Positions 51,024 to 59,024 of a DNA stretch of 64,000 bases are shown piece after piece. The notes under the pieces are model-generated. The model was not told the origin of the DNA, ran no database searches, and worked only from the letters and a program-made list of their open reading frames with translations. The stretch's first letter is position 1, and every line of letters starts with the position of its first letter. Location: assembly GCA_045604545.1 (NCBI GenBank), contig JAZUOG010000023.1:1-64000 (forward strand), in the 5' to 3' direction. Source of the DNA: RGIG1959 sp045604545 (lineage in GTDB: Bacteria; Bacillota; Clostridia; Oscillospirales; Acutalibacteraceae). The translations under genes were made by a program, and so were the position numbers.

Positions 51024-53048
51024 TCATTCTTTGAACGAAAAGTCCTCGCGGTACAAGCTGAGATTCGGATTGTAGAAAGGATCTCCGGCTTCCAGCTCGG
51101 CGTGCCAGCGCTCTTTGAAACGATCAACTTCGGAGTTGAAGCGCTTGACTTTTTGGGGAGTGTCCTCCAGACCGCGGCTCTTGGATTCGTAATGATAAAG
51201 TTCGGCGTAGGGGGTGAAGACATTGAGATATCCGGCCTTGCGGATACGCATGCACATATCGACATCGTTGAACGCCACCTCAAAGGCGGGATCAAGACCG
51301 TTGACCTCTTTGTAAACCTCCGAGCGCATCATTACACAGGCGAACGTGACGGCGGTGAGGTTCTGAACGATCGTCGCACGGGACATGTATCCGTAGGAAT
51401 TGCGAGCAAAGCCTTTGTGAGAGTGGCCTGCTACGCCGCCGATACCGAGAATAACACCGGCGTGCTGAATGGTATCGTCGGGATAATACAGCATCGCGCC
51501 GACAGCACCGACGTCCTTACGCTGGGCAAACATCAGCATTTCTTCGATCCAAGAGGGGGTGATCACTTCGACATCGTTGTTGAGGAGCAGGGCAAATTCG
51601 CCGCGAGCCATTTTGAAGCCGAAGTTGTTGATGGCGGAATAGTTGAACTTGTCCTTCCATGTCACCACATGAACGTTGTCGAATTCTTCCTGAATCTGAC
51701 GGTAATATTCGAAGGTGTGATGCTTGGTGGAGTTGTTTTCGACAATAATGATCTCGTAGTTCGGGTAGGTTGTCTTCTCGAAAATAGAGCGCAGGCAGAC
51801 GTCCAAGGTTTCGATGTGATCTTTATTGGCGATGATGATGGATACAAGGGGCTCGCCCTTGATGTCGTAGTTGATGCGGTAGGTCGAGGGGATCGAAGAG
51901 TCTCCGACCGTTGCGTCAAGACCGAGTCGCTCGAGGTGATCGCCGAGCGCTTTGTGAGCAGCGTTGATGATGTAGGGCTTGGAGCCGATGTCCTGAGCGG
52001 TGGAATTCTTGTGACCGCGCCAGTAGTACAGCAACTCGGGGATATGCACGATGTTTTTGGCTTGTTCGGTCAGACGCAGGATCATGTCATAGTCCTGGCT
52101 GCCGTCACATTCCTTGCGGAAACGACCGACCTTGTCCATCAGCTCACGGCTGAAAACGGACAGATGGCAGATGTAGTTGTAGGAACGAAGCGTGTCGATG
52201 GCAAAATCGGATTTGTAGTGTGCCGTGACCACCTTCGAGGGGTTCTTTCCGAGGAAGGTCGCTTCATCGGTATACACAAAGTCGGCGTCCTTGTCGCAGA
52301 TTTCCTGCATGACGCGGAAGAGGGCGGAAGGGTGAAGCAGATCGTCGTGGTCAAACAGGGCGATATACTCGCCTGTTGCAAGATCGATACACGCGTTGGT
52401 GTTTTCGGAAATGCCGAGGTTGTTATCGAGCTTCTTGTAGACGATGCGTTTGTCGGAGGCGGCAAGCGATTCGACATAGCTTTGCACATAGGCGTGTTCG
52501 CTGTCACTACCGTCCGCAAGACAAAGCTGCCATTTGGCGTAGGTTTGCTTCTGAACCGACTCGATCATTTCCTTGAGGAATTTGATCGGCGTATTGTATA
52601 AGGGGACAAGAACGCTGATGGTGATATCTCTGTCGAAGGTTGTGTTGCATTCCTTGCGACGACGACGGGAAGAGATTTTGAAGGGGGCGTTGATGTTGCG
52701 CGCTTGCTTTTTGCTCTTCAGGTGTCTGTAAAGCGGTTTGGGTCCTTCGAAAATGAGAACCTTCATGGCTTTGCCGATGCAGTATGTCAAGCGATGCTTT
52801 TTCATGGCAATGCCGAACTTGCGAAACGGCAACGTGGCGTTCCACCAGTGTGAATTGACAACGCGGATGTAGTCTCCCGCAACGCGTTCAAGCTCAGCGG
52901 TGTTCTTGCGGAACGTGTCGCTGAGGTGATTGTACTTTTCTTTTTGTTTGGCTAGATCGTCCTGGGCGGAATACAATTGCTCTTTGAGAGCGTCGTTCTC
53001 GCGGCGGAGCTCTTCGAGTTCGCTCTGCTGCTTCTTATCTGCGTCCAT
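51024..53048 (-). CDS. two-domain family 2 glycosyltransferase with coiled-coil N-terminus
   Basis: A 674-residue protein. Residues 5-60 form a charged coiled coil (ELEELRRENDALKEQLYSAQ). The first GT2 domain starts about 150 (ISVLVPLYNTP) with DHDD as its metal site. The second starts about 400 (VSIIIANKDH), with NNDVEV and a W-containing acceptor region. Tandem GT2 proteins of this sort add rhamnose or other sugars in cell-wall glycan synthesis. ATG 53048 has aaaggtgg upstream. First gene of a three-gene operon with the ABC exporter, so it likely builds the exported glycan. Confidence 0.9.
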   Translation of the reverse strand: MDADKKQQSELEELRRENDALKEQLYSAQDDLAKQKEKYNHLSDTFRKNTAELERVAGDYIRVVNSHWWNATLPFRKFGIAMKKHRLTYCIGKAMKVLIFEGPKPLYRHLKSKKQARNINAPFKISSRRRRKECNTTFDRDITISVLVPLYNTPIKFLKEMIESVQKQTYAKWQLCLADGSDSEHAYVQSYVESLAASDKRIVYKKLDNNLGISENTNACIDLATGEYIALFDHDDLLHPSALFRVMQEICDKDADFVYTDEATFLGKNPSKVVTAHYKSDFAIDTLRSYNYICHLSVFSRELMDKVGRFRKECDGSQDYDMILRLTEQAKNIVHIPELLYYWRGHKNSTAQDIGSKPYIINAAHKALGDHLERLGLDATVGDSSIPSTYRINYDIKGEPLVSIIIANKDHIETLDVCLRSIFEKTTYPNYEIIIVENNSTKHHTFEYYRQIQEEFDNVHVVTWKDKFNYSAINNFGFKMARGEFALLLNNDVEVITPSWIEEMLMFAQRKDVGAVGAMLYYPDDTIQHAGVILGIGGVAGHSHKGFARNSYGYMSRATIVQNLTAVTFACVMMRSEVYKEVNGLDPAFEVAFNDVDMCMRIRKAGYLNVFTPYAELYHYESKSRGLEDTPQKVKRFNSEVDRFKERWHAELEAGDPFYNPNLSLYREDFSFKE

Positions 53049-53099
53049 AGTTCTATCCACCTTTGTTGGTTTTTGGGGGTTATATGTATACCACCGTAA

Positions 53100-53128
53100 A
53101 TCATACCATATTTTACCCGAGAAGTCAA
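53100..53128 (-). promoter_or_regulatory. promoter of the glycosyltransferase-exporter operon
   Basis: On the minus strand TTGACT (53123-53128) and TATGAT (53100-53105), 17-bp spacer. Confidence 0.85.
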
Positions 53129-53157
53129 ATGATATCGTTTTGCAATAATACATAAGA

Positions 53158-53185
53158 AAAAGACCGCCGTTTCGGCAGTCTTTTG
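53158..53185 (-). terminator. terminator downstream of the 6S RNA
   Basis: On the minus strand an 11-bp stem (AAAGACTGCCG with CGGCGGTCTTT) is followed by T-rich sequence. It lies 33 nt after the predicted 6S 3' end. Confidence 0.85.
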
Positions 53186-53217
53186 CAATGTATACATATT
53201 AATATGAAAAATGCATT

Positions 53218-53403
53218 CCCCACATAGCCGTATGCTGTCGGAATAACCTGCTATTAGTAAAGCAGGTGGGTGCCGCCCGGTGGTTTCACGCTCCCTTCGT
53301 CCTGCACAAGGTGCAGGGAGGTCTGCAATCCGTCATCGGAGTCAGGCTCCCGTAATTATACTGTAATAGGGTTATAAGACAGCGGTCCGCGAACCACGCA
53401 GGG
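53218..53403 (-). ncRNA. ssrS: 6S RNA (ssrS) candidate
   Basis: A rod-shaped fold of about 186 nt on the minus strand. The ends pair over 12 bp with wobbles (CCCTGCGTGGTT with GGCTATGTGGGG), an inner helix pairs GCTGTC with GACAGC, then a large open region follows. Inside it, GGGAGCC pairs with GGCACCC and a long apical hairpin (CTCCC with GGGAG, CCTGCAC with GTGCAGG). The 3' side of the bubble holds the hairpin ACCTGC/GCAGGT. GGTTCGCGG near the 5' end resembles the conserved 6S closing region. 6S mimics an open promoter and binds sigma-A polymerase. No strong own promoter is visible; it may be processed from the DUF1292 transcript. Confidence 0.75.
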
Positions 53404-53412
53404 ATAAACGAC

Positions 53413-53784
53413 TTATTCGTCCAGATGATCGATCTCGTAAAGATCGGCAAGACGTTCCTCGAACACGGTCAGAATGTCTTCAAATTCATCGTCGTCTTCA
53501 ATGGTGACGAGCACTTCGCCGCCGTCTTCGGGTTCCACACGCATGACCAGCAGCTCGCCCGAAGCCTCCAGAGCATCTTTGGGATCGTCAAATACCGGCA
53601 TCAACGCCACATAGCGAGCGGTATCGGTTTCCACAGCATCCAGGATCTCAAATTCCTGTTCGTGGCCGTCTTCGTCGACCAATGTGACGATGTCGACGAA
53701 ATCCTGTTCGTCCGCGCCGAGAAGATCGGCATTTTCGGCGGCCGCCGTGATGTCATCGAGGGTCAGTTTCTTGTCGTCGTTCAT
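53413..53784 (-). CDS. DUF1292 family protein
   Basis: A 123-residue acidic protein with the DUF1292 core (VDIVTLVDEDGHEQEFEILD and RYVALMPVFDD). The family is widespread in Firmicutes, often near recombination or alanyl-tRNA synthetase genes, with unknown function. ATG 53784 has cggag upstream; a TTG at 53805 with a stronger ggagga is an alternative, though that RBS is inside a small hairpin. It lies just upstream of the 6S RNA on the same strand, with only about ten bases between. Confidence 0.88.
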   Translation of the reverse strand: MNDDKKLTLDDITAAAENADLLGADEQDFVDIVTLVDEDGHEQEFEILDAVETDTARYVALMPVFDDPKDALEASGELLVMRVEPEDGGEVLVTIEDDDEFEDILTVFEERLADLYEIDHLDE

Positions 53785-53965
53785 AGTATATTCGCTCCGT
53801 TTCAATGTATTCCTCCGAAGGAGGGGATCGTTTTAAAAAAATGCGCCGAAAAATCCGCCGCTTCTTTTATTTTACCGCGTTTTTGAACGTTCGTCAAGAG
53901 GAAAACGGCAAAAAGCACAATTATTTATTTTTGCTAAGTTTTTTTCAAAAAGTTTAAAAAAACTA

Positions 53966-53994
53966 TTGACAACAGCGAAAACGTGTGGTATAGT
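53966..53994 (+). promoter_or_regulatory. promoter of the large non-coding transcript
   Basis: TTGACA (53966-53971) and TATAGT (53989-53994), 17-bp spacer, after an AT-rich upstream tract. Predicted start about 54001. Confidence 0.88.
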
Positions 53995-54533
53995 AAAGAT
54001 GACAAAAGGAGAGGCCAATAAGAGATCCGAAAAACGGAGAAGAAAGAGCCCAAGTCCTTTTGTTAATAACAGAAAGAGGTGAGTCCAGTGGCATAGGAAG
54101 TTGCCCGGATGAAAACCAGTCAAAGACACAGCGCAAGGAGCTGATGTACTATGAGAAAAGGATATCGTTCAAGCGTGAAAGAAGAATAGCGAAAGGATGA
54201 GTCCCGTGTACTGATTACAGTCCGACCTCAAAAAGATGAGAGAATCTCTAAAAACCCATTTTCGGAACACCTGATAAATCGACAGTGAGACTTCCTAAAC
54301 GAAGACCATGTCAATCCCTCAGCGGAACATAAGGCCGATCGAAGACAGGCCGGAGATATATCCCATCACATACAACTACAATTGAATATCAAAGGTAATG
54401 AAAAGGGAACATTACCGATCCTGAAAAACTGAGTAAAGGATTGCTTCCAATGAACGGTTAACAACACTACCAATCGATCAGAATTCTTCGAAAGGAAACA
54501 GGACCGATGGACAGGTAAAAACCGAATTTTTCC

Positions 54534-54778
54534 AAATCCGCAGAAAGAGAGGTATATATCTTCACTTAACGGATAACGAAAATCAATGTAACCAATCAGT
54601 ACATTCGATCGAAAGATCGAAAAATGCTTCGAAAGTTCATAAGGAACGAAAACCAATGAATACGTAAGTTTTCATCAAACAGAAATTCTCCTGAAATGAT
54701 TGTCAAATCCAAACAAAAGACTTCTGAAAAACTTCCTCACAAAACGATTTCACTTCTAAATCTGTAGAAAGAGAGGTA
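54534..54778 (+). repeat. 21-nt direct repeat inside the large RNA
   Basis: The 21 nt at 54534-54554 recur at 54758-54778 with two mismatches; the shared core is AGAAAGAGAGGTA. A shorter version, AGAAAGAGGTG, lies at 54071-54081. Related GTCC(C/A)GTG follows two of the three copies (54084-54090, 54781-54787) and occurs once more at 54201-54207. Confidence 0.8.
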
Positions 54779-54805
54779 CGGTCCCGTGGAGCCGAACATG
54801 AACTA

Positions 54806-54847
54806 AGCGGTCAATGAGAGAGTAACGCTCATTGACCGCTGATTTTT
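54806..54847 (+). terminator. strong terminator of the large RNA
   Basis: A perfect 13-bp stem (AGCGGTCAATGAG with its complement) around a 9-nt loop, followed by TTTTTT. It also faces the folC 3' end. Confidence 0.93.
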
Positions 54848-54868
54848 TATGTGTATATCCATGGAAGA

Positions 54869-56113
54869 TCATGATTGTGAACTCAGGAGATAGTGCCGCA
54901 CAACACCGGCAGTATAAAACGATCCGCCGACCACAATGGTGTCGGTGCTTTTTTTTGCCTGTCGGAACGCTTCAACGGGATCGCTGATGCCGATGACGTT
55001 GCCGTGGTACCTCGAAGCGATGGTGCAAAGCTCGTCGGCGGTGGCGGCACGGGGATTGTCGGGGGTACAGCAGATGATTTGCCTGCAAAACGGAGAAAGC
55101 ATCTGAAGAGCACGGTCGATGTCTTTATCTTTGAGCATACCGATTACCAACGTGACGGGAGCGGAAAGCTGTTGCAGTGTGTTGACGAGAGCCTGTATTC
55201 CGTGAGGATTGTGCGCGCCGTCAAGCAAAACGGATCGGTCGATCCATTCCTGCCGACACGGCATATGCACGTCGGCGAATGCTTTGGCGATAACCTCGAT
55301 CTGTGTGGGATAGCCTTGTTTACCGAGACATTCCAGAACACAAAGTGCGGTGAGAGCGTTGTCGATCTGATGTTTCCCGCAAAGAGACAGCGAAAACGGT
55401 GTATTTTGGTAGATAAAACGTGTTTCGTTTGCTGTTACAACGGCGTTACCTGCTGATGAGACCGAGGGGATATGAACGGTTGCTCCTGTTTTGGCGGCAC
55501 GTTCAAAAATAACGCCTAAGGCGTCTTCACTCATGCCGGCGGCACACACCACGTGACAGCGTTCTTTGATAATGCCGCTTTTCTGCGAAGCGACAGCTTC
55601 GACGGTATGTCCCAAAAAGGCGGCATGATCCAGATCGATCGGTGTCAGAACAGCGCACGCAGGCGGAGGAACGATGTTGGTGGCATCTTCGTTTCCTCCC
55701 AGACCGCATTCGATGACAGCAATGTCGACATTTTCTGCTTCAAAACAACAAAACGCCAGCATCGTGATCCATTCGAATTCCGACAATTCCGTGATACCGG
55801 CGTCGTGAAGTCGGGTGGCTTGTGCGGCAAATGTCGCTTTGTCGACGGGCGCGCCGTTGATGAGAACGGTATCGCGAAGCTCGGTTACGGCAGGGGAGGT
55901 GTAGGTGCCGACACGGTAGCCGTTCGCGGTCAGCGCTGCGGTGATCATGGCGGCGGTGGATCCTTTACCGTTCGTTCCCGCGATGTGTACCGTATCAAAA
56001 GCACGTTCGGGGTTCCCGATTGTAAGGGAGGCATCGCTCATGGCGGCGAGTCCCGGACGAATGCCTGTCGCTTTCAATGAGTCGATATATACCAGAGCCT
56101 CTTCAAATGTCAT
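54869..56113 (-). CDS. folC: folylpolyglutamate/dihydrofolate synthase
   Basis: A 414-residue Mur-ligase-like enzyme adding glutamate to folates. ATP-binding loop HIAGTNGKGSTAAM, ECGLGGNEDATN, the carbamylated-lysine region and the C-terminal DGAHNPHG are all present. ATG 56113 has ggaggtga upstream. It is a single gene with its own promoter, divergent from the 56247 gene. No other fol genes adjoin. Confidence 0.96.
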   Translation of the reverse strand: MTFEEALVYIDSLKATGIRPGLAAMSDASLTIGNPERAFDTVHIAGTNGKGSTAAMITAALTANGYRVGTYTSPAVTELRDTVLINGAPVDKATFAAQATRLHDAGITELSEFEWITMLAFCCFEAENVDIAVIECGLGGNEDATNIVPPPACAVLTPIDLDHAAFLGHTVEAVASQKSGIIKERCHVVCAAGMSEDALGVIFERAAKTGATVHIPSVSSAGNAVVTANETRFIYQNTPFSLSLCGKHQIDNALTALCVLECLGKQGYPTQIEVIAKAFADVHMPCRQEWIDRSVLLDGAHNPHGIQALVNTLQQLSAPVTLVIGMLKDKDIDRALQMLSPFCRQIICCTPDNPRAATADELCTIASRYHGNVIGISDPVEAFRQAKKSTDTIVVGGSFYTAGVVRHYLLSSQS

Positions 56114-56146
56114 GCGCTGTCACCTCCGTATGCGTGATGTGAGATA

Positions 56147-56175
56147 ATCATATCGAAAAAAACACGCAAGGTCAA
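56147..56175 (-). promoter_or_regulatory. promoter of folC
   Basis: On the minus strand TTGACC (56170-56175) and TATGAT (56147-56152), 17-bp spacer. Its -35 box is nine bases from that of the divergent promoter. Confidence 0.8.
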
Positions 56176-56184
56176 GTAAAACCG

Positions 56185-56213
56185 TTGCATTTACCGAATA
56201 AAACTGGTATACT
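56185..56213 (+). promoter_or_regulatory. promoter of the 56247 gene and nnr
   Basis: TTGCAT (56185-56190) and TATACT (56208-56213), 17-bp spacer. Confidence 0.78.
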
Positions 56214-56246
56214 TGTTGTATCAGCCAAAAAGAGGTGCATGTATAT

Positions 56247-56759
56247 ATGGATAGCTATTCTGAGCAAATTGTCAAACAATCCATGACAGGAAAACAAATC
56301 GCCATGGTGATCGGCGTGATGGTGGCGGCGGTCGCTTTGTGGGCGGTTGTCGCGTTCTTTCTTCCGATGGCGTTCATCTGGGTTGCGGCAGGAAGCGGCA
56401 TCGGTGTATATTGGGTCGCGTCTTCTCAAAGCTGGGAAGTGGAATATAATGTAACCAACGGCGATATCGATATTGACCGCATCGTTGCCAAGCGTTCAAG
56501 AAAAACCATCGTGCGTGTCCGCGGCAAGAAGATCGAGCATCTGCTCCCTTGTGCTAAGCAGCCGGATGGTCAATTTGACCGCGTGGTGATGGCGGCGTCC
56601 AAGGAGCAAAACGCCACCTGGTATTTTACGTATTACAGCAAGAAAAACGGCAAAACCATCGTGCTGTTTGAGCCCAATGAGAAAACGCTCGCGGAGCTTC
56701 GTCGCGGATTGGATCGTACGGTCCTTGCGGAGACGGACGCGGCGATTCGCCTCGGATAA
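56247..56759 (+). CDS. two-helix membrane protein (possibly DUF6106-like)
   Basis: The product has 170 residues. It begins MDSYSEQIVKQSMTGKQIAM, followed by two membrane helices (about 20-65) and a cytoplasmic domain of about 100 residues (VEYNVTNGDIDIDRIVAKRSRK, FEPNEKTLAELRRGL). The start and topology resemble DUF6106 proteins of Clostridia, a match I make from memory only. ATG 56247 has aaagaggtg upstream. It is 26 nt from nnr and probably co-transcribed. Function unknown. Confidence 0.65.
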   Translation: MDSYSEQIVKQSMTGKQIAMVIGVMVAAVALWAVVAFFLPMAFIWVAAGSGIGVYWVASSQSWEVEYNVTNGDIDIDRIVAKRSRKTIVRVRGKKIEHLLPCAKQPDGQFDRVVMAASKEQNATWYFTYYSKKNGKTIVLFEPNEKTLAELRRGLDRTVLAETDAAIRLG

Positions 56760-56785
56760 CTCTTGGGACAAGAGGAGTGATCGAT

Positions 56786-58309
56786 ATGGATTCTGTTGTT
56801 ACGATCAACGATATGCGCCGTCTTGAGCAGGCGGCGGTGGACAGCGGTGCTGTGACCTATGATACCTTGATGGAAAATGCCGGTGCGGCGGTCGTGTCGG
56901 TGATTCGCGAACGGTATGTGGGAACAAGCACCGCTGTGCTTGTTTTGTGCGGAAACGGCAACAACGGCGGAGACGGCTATGTGATCGCGCGTCTGCTCAA
57001 AGAACAATATCCGGAGATGACGGTACGGTGCTTGCGGGTTTGCGGTGCCGCGGCGACCGCGCTTGCCGCGTCCAAGGAACAGCTGGTCGACGATATTGTT
57101 GATCTTGAAGAAAGCGGTATTTATGACGAGCTTGCGTTGTATCCATACAGCGTGGTGGTGGATGCGGTTTACGGCATCGGTTTTCACGGTGAGCTTCCCG
57201 TTCACATTCGTCGGCTGTTTGATGCACTATCTTCCTATTCTTTGCCGGTGGTTGCGGTGGATATTCCCAGTGGCATTCATGCTGACAGCGGTGCTTGTGA
57301 TGCAAGCGTTCTTGATGCCGCGGTAACGGTCACATTTACAGCCACCAAGCCTGCGATGTTGATGCCGGAGATCAGCCCGACGATGGGTGACATTGTCGTT
57401 GCCGATGTCGGCATTGATGATGCACTCGTAAAGGAGTGCATCACGCCGCTTACGGTATTGAACAGGGAAGACGTTCACGCGATGTTGCCCGATCGTCCTC
57501 AAAACGGGCACAAAGGCACGTTCGGCAGATTGCTCACCGTTTGCGGAAGCTACGGTATGGCGGGAGCGGCTATGCTCAGCGGTAAAGCCGCGCTCCGCAT
57601 GGGTGTCGGTTTGCTTCATATGGCATTGCCTCGCAGTGTGTATCCCATTGTCGCAGGACAGCTGTGGGAGGCGGTGTATCATCCGCTGGAGGAATCATCG
57701 TCGGGTACATTTTGCGCCGCATCGATGAAGACACTTGAGGGGTTGCTTGGGGGAAAGAACGCCTTGCTTATCGGGTGCGGGTTGTCGTGCTGTGATGAGA
57801 CAGCACAGGTGGTAAAAGGCTTGCTTGAAAACGTGACGGTTCCGACGGTTCTTGATGCTGATGGTCTAAATGTGTTTTCTTCACATATAGTAGACTTGAA
57901 AGCAGTGAACGCACCGCTTGTAATAACTCCGCATTCCGCTGAAGCAGCGCGCTTGCTTGATCAAAGCGTGGAACAGGTAGAACGTGATCGGGTGGCCGCT
58001 GTGAAACGGCTTGCGAGTGAAAGCGGTGCCATCGCGGTCCTCAAAGGGCATCGTACATTGATTGCCACTGCCGACGGAGACGTCTTCATGAACACGACCG
58101 GAAATGCCGGCATGGCAACGGGAGGTTCGGGAGATGTGCTCAGTGGCATGATCGCGTCGTTGTTGGCTCAGGGAGTACCCGCGCTTCAGGCGGCGATTAT
58201 CGGCGTGTATCTGCACGGTGAGGCAGGGGACCTTGCGGCAAACACACATTCGCCAACCGCGATGCTCCCTACGGATATGATCGAGGAATTGTGTCATCTG
58301 CTTTCATAA
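56786..58309 (+). CDS. nnr: bifunctional NAD(P)HX epimerase/dehydratase
   Basis: A 507-residue repair enzyme for hydrated NAD(P)H. The N-terminal YjeF domain (residues 1-215, CGNGNNGGDGYVIAR) is the epimerase; the C-terminal ribokinase-like domain carries KGTFGRLLTVCGSYGMAGAA and NTTGNAGMATGGSGDVLSGMI, the ADP-dependent dehydratase signature. ATG 56786 follows gaggag. Full length. Such metabolite-repair genes are housekeeping; the context does not add more. Confidence 0.96.
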   Translation: MDSVVTINDMRRLEQAAVDSGAVTYDTLMENAGAAVVSVIRERYVGTSTAVLVLCGNGNNGGDGYVIARLLKEQYPEMTVRCLRVCGAAATALAASKEQLVDDIVDLEESGIYDELALYPYSVVVDAVYGIGFHGELPVHIRRLFDALSSYSLPVVAVDIPSGIHADSGACDASVLDAAVTVTFTATKPAMLMPEISPTMGDIVVADVGIDDALVKECITPLTVLNREDVHAMLPDRPQNGHKGTFGRLLTVCGSYGMAGAAMLSGKAALRMGVGLLHMALPRSVYPIVAGQLWEAVYHPLEESSSGTFCAASMKTLEGLLGGKNALLIGCGLSCCDETAQVVKGLLENVTVPTVLDADGLNVFSSHIVDLKAVNAPLVITPHSAEAARLLDQSVEQVERDRVAAVKRLASESGAIAVLKGHRTLIATADGDVFMNTTGNAGMATGGSGDVLSGMIASLLAQGVPALQAAIIGVYLHGEAGDLAANTHSPTAMLPTDMIEELCHLLS

Positions 58310-58327
58310 TTGTGTGAGCGGAGTGTG

Positions 58328-58804
58328 ATGCAAATGCGGCGTATGCTGGCGGTGCTGGTGACGGTTATGGTACTGTGGACCGCGTGTGACAATACTTCCG
58401 ATGCGGTTGTGACGGCTTTTGGTGCAGATGCCGAAATTGTCTTTCGGGATCAAACGCTCTGTGGGCGTGTTATCTGTCGTTCAAAGGAAGGTACGTTGCT
58501 CACCCTTTCACAGCCGCACTTTGCAGAAGACGTGACACTGCGCTGGGACGGTCATGCGTTGTATACGCAGCTTGGAGACGATGTCTTTATTCAGAACGCG
58601 GCTTTGCCGTTGGCGGTTCCGCGGCTTCTTCATGAGGTGTATACCGCCGTATCCGTTGACAACGGAGCTCTTGACGGTGTGATCAATAACTACCGCTACC
58701 GTTGCGAGTATGACGATCAGACCGGCTTGCCGATCGGTGTTACTTTTCAGGATATCCCGTTAACGGTACGCTTTTCACAAGCGGTTGTTTGGGGTGAGTC
58801 ATAA
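58328..58804 (+). CDS. predicted lipoprotein, unknown
   Basis: The product has 158 residues. Signal peptide with lipobox LWTAC (Cys20), then a small beta-rich domain (VFRDQTLCGRVICRSKEGTLLTLSQP, RYRCEYDDQTGLPIGVTFQD). It follows nnr by 18 nt, so is likely in the same operon. ATG 58328 is chosen with ggag a few bases upstream; ATG 58334 and TTG 58310 are possible. I do not recognise the family; the repeated strand pattern suggests a beta sandwich or barrel. Confidence 0.65.
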   Translation: MQMRRMLAVLVTVMVLWTACDNTSDAVVTAFGADAEIVFRDQTLCGRVICRSKEGTLLTLSQPHFAEDVTLRWDGHALYTQLGDDVFIQNAALPLAVPRLLHEVYTAVSVDNGALDGVINNYRYRCEYDDQTGLPIGVTFQDIPLTVRFSQAVVWGES

Positions 58805-58905
58805 CTGATAAAAAGACACATTTCCTTTTGTGAAACATAGACAAAACGCGACGCTGAAGATGCAAAAATTTCTTGCATTTTTTCCAGTTTTTTTGAAAAT
58901 GACTA

Positions 58906-58934
58906 TTGACTTTACCGCTTTGGTGCGATATACT
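58906..58934 (+). promoter_or_regulatory. promoter of the sigma-H-like gene
   Basis: TTGACT (58906-58911) and TATACT (58929-58934), 17-bp spacer. Confidence 0.85.
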
Positions 58935-58962
58935 TAATATACAAATACAGTGAAACGAGTGG

Positions 58963-58994
58963 GTTGCCTGTCGCAACTTTGCGAAACGGGCAAC
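58963..58994 (+). promoter_or_regulatory. 5'-UTR hairpin of the sigma-H-like gene
   Basis: GTTGCC pairs with GGCAAC (58963-58968 with 58989-58994), and TCGC with GCGA inside. It lies about 30 nt upstream of the GTG start and has no T run; it may affect stability or translation. Confidence 0.6.
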
Positions 58995-59024
58995 ATTGTT
59001 GTATTCTTTTGTTGAGGTGTTTTT

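Larger units (their letters stand above)
54001..54847 (+). ncRNA. candidate large structured RNA, about 850 nt, unidentified
   Basis: The unit runs from a consensus promoter to a strong terminator and holds no credible reading frame; stops are frequent in every frame and no start has a proper RBS and codon pattern. It is AG-rich, unlike the flanking genes. Its first ten bases can pair with 54055-54064 (CAAAAGGA/TCCTTTTG core). Other stems: TCCG/CGGA (54026-54037), GGTAATG/CATTACC (54394-54416), CGATCCT/AGGATTG (54416-54443), ATCCG/CGGAT (54536-54574), and TTCGATC-GAAA-GATCGAA (54604-54621, GNRA loop). Purine-rich motifs recur. This resembles the class of large ornate bacterial RNAs, but I cannot place it in OLE, GOLLD or ROOL. 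Confidence 0.6.

Noticed and set aside
50838..52601. Long plus-strand frame antisense to the two-domain glycosyltransferase
   Set aside because: The minus-strand protein has clear GT2 motifs; the antisense frame is a codon-bias shadow.
54366..54656. Minus-strand frame of 96 codons inside the large RNA region
   Set aside because: No good RBS, unusual composition, opposite to a strong promoter-terminator unit; most likely chance.
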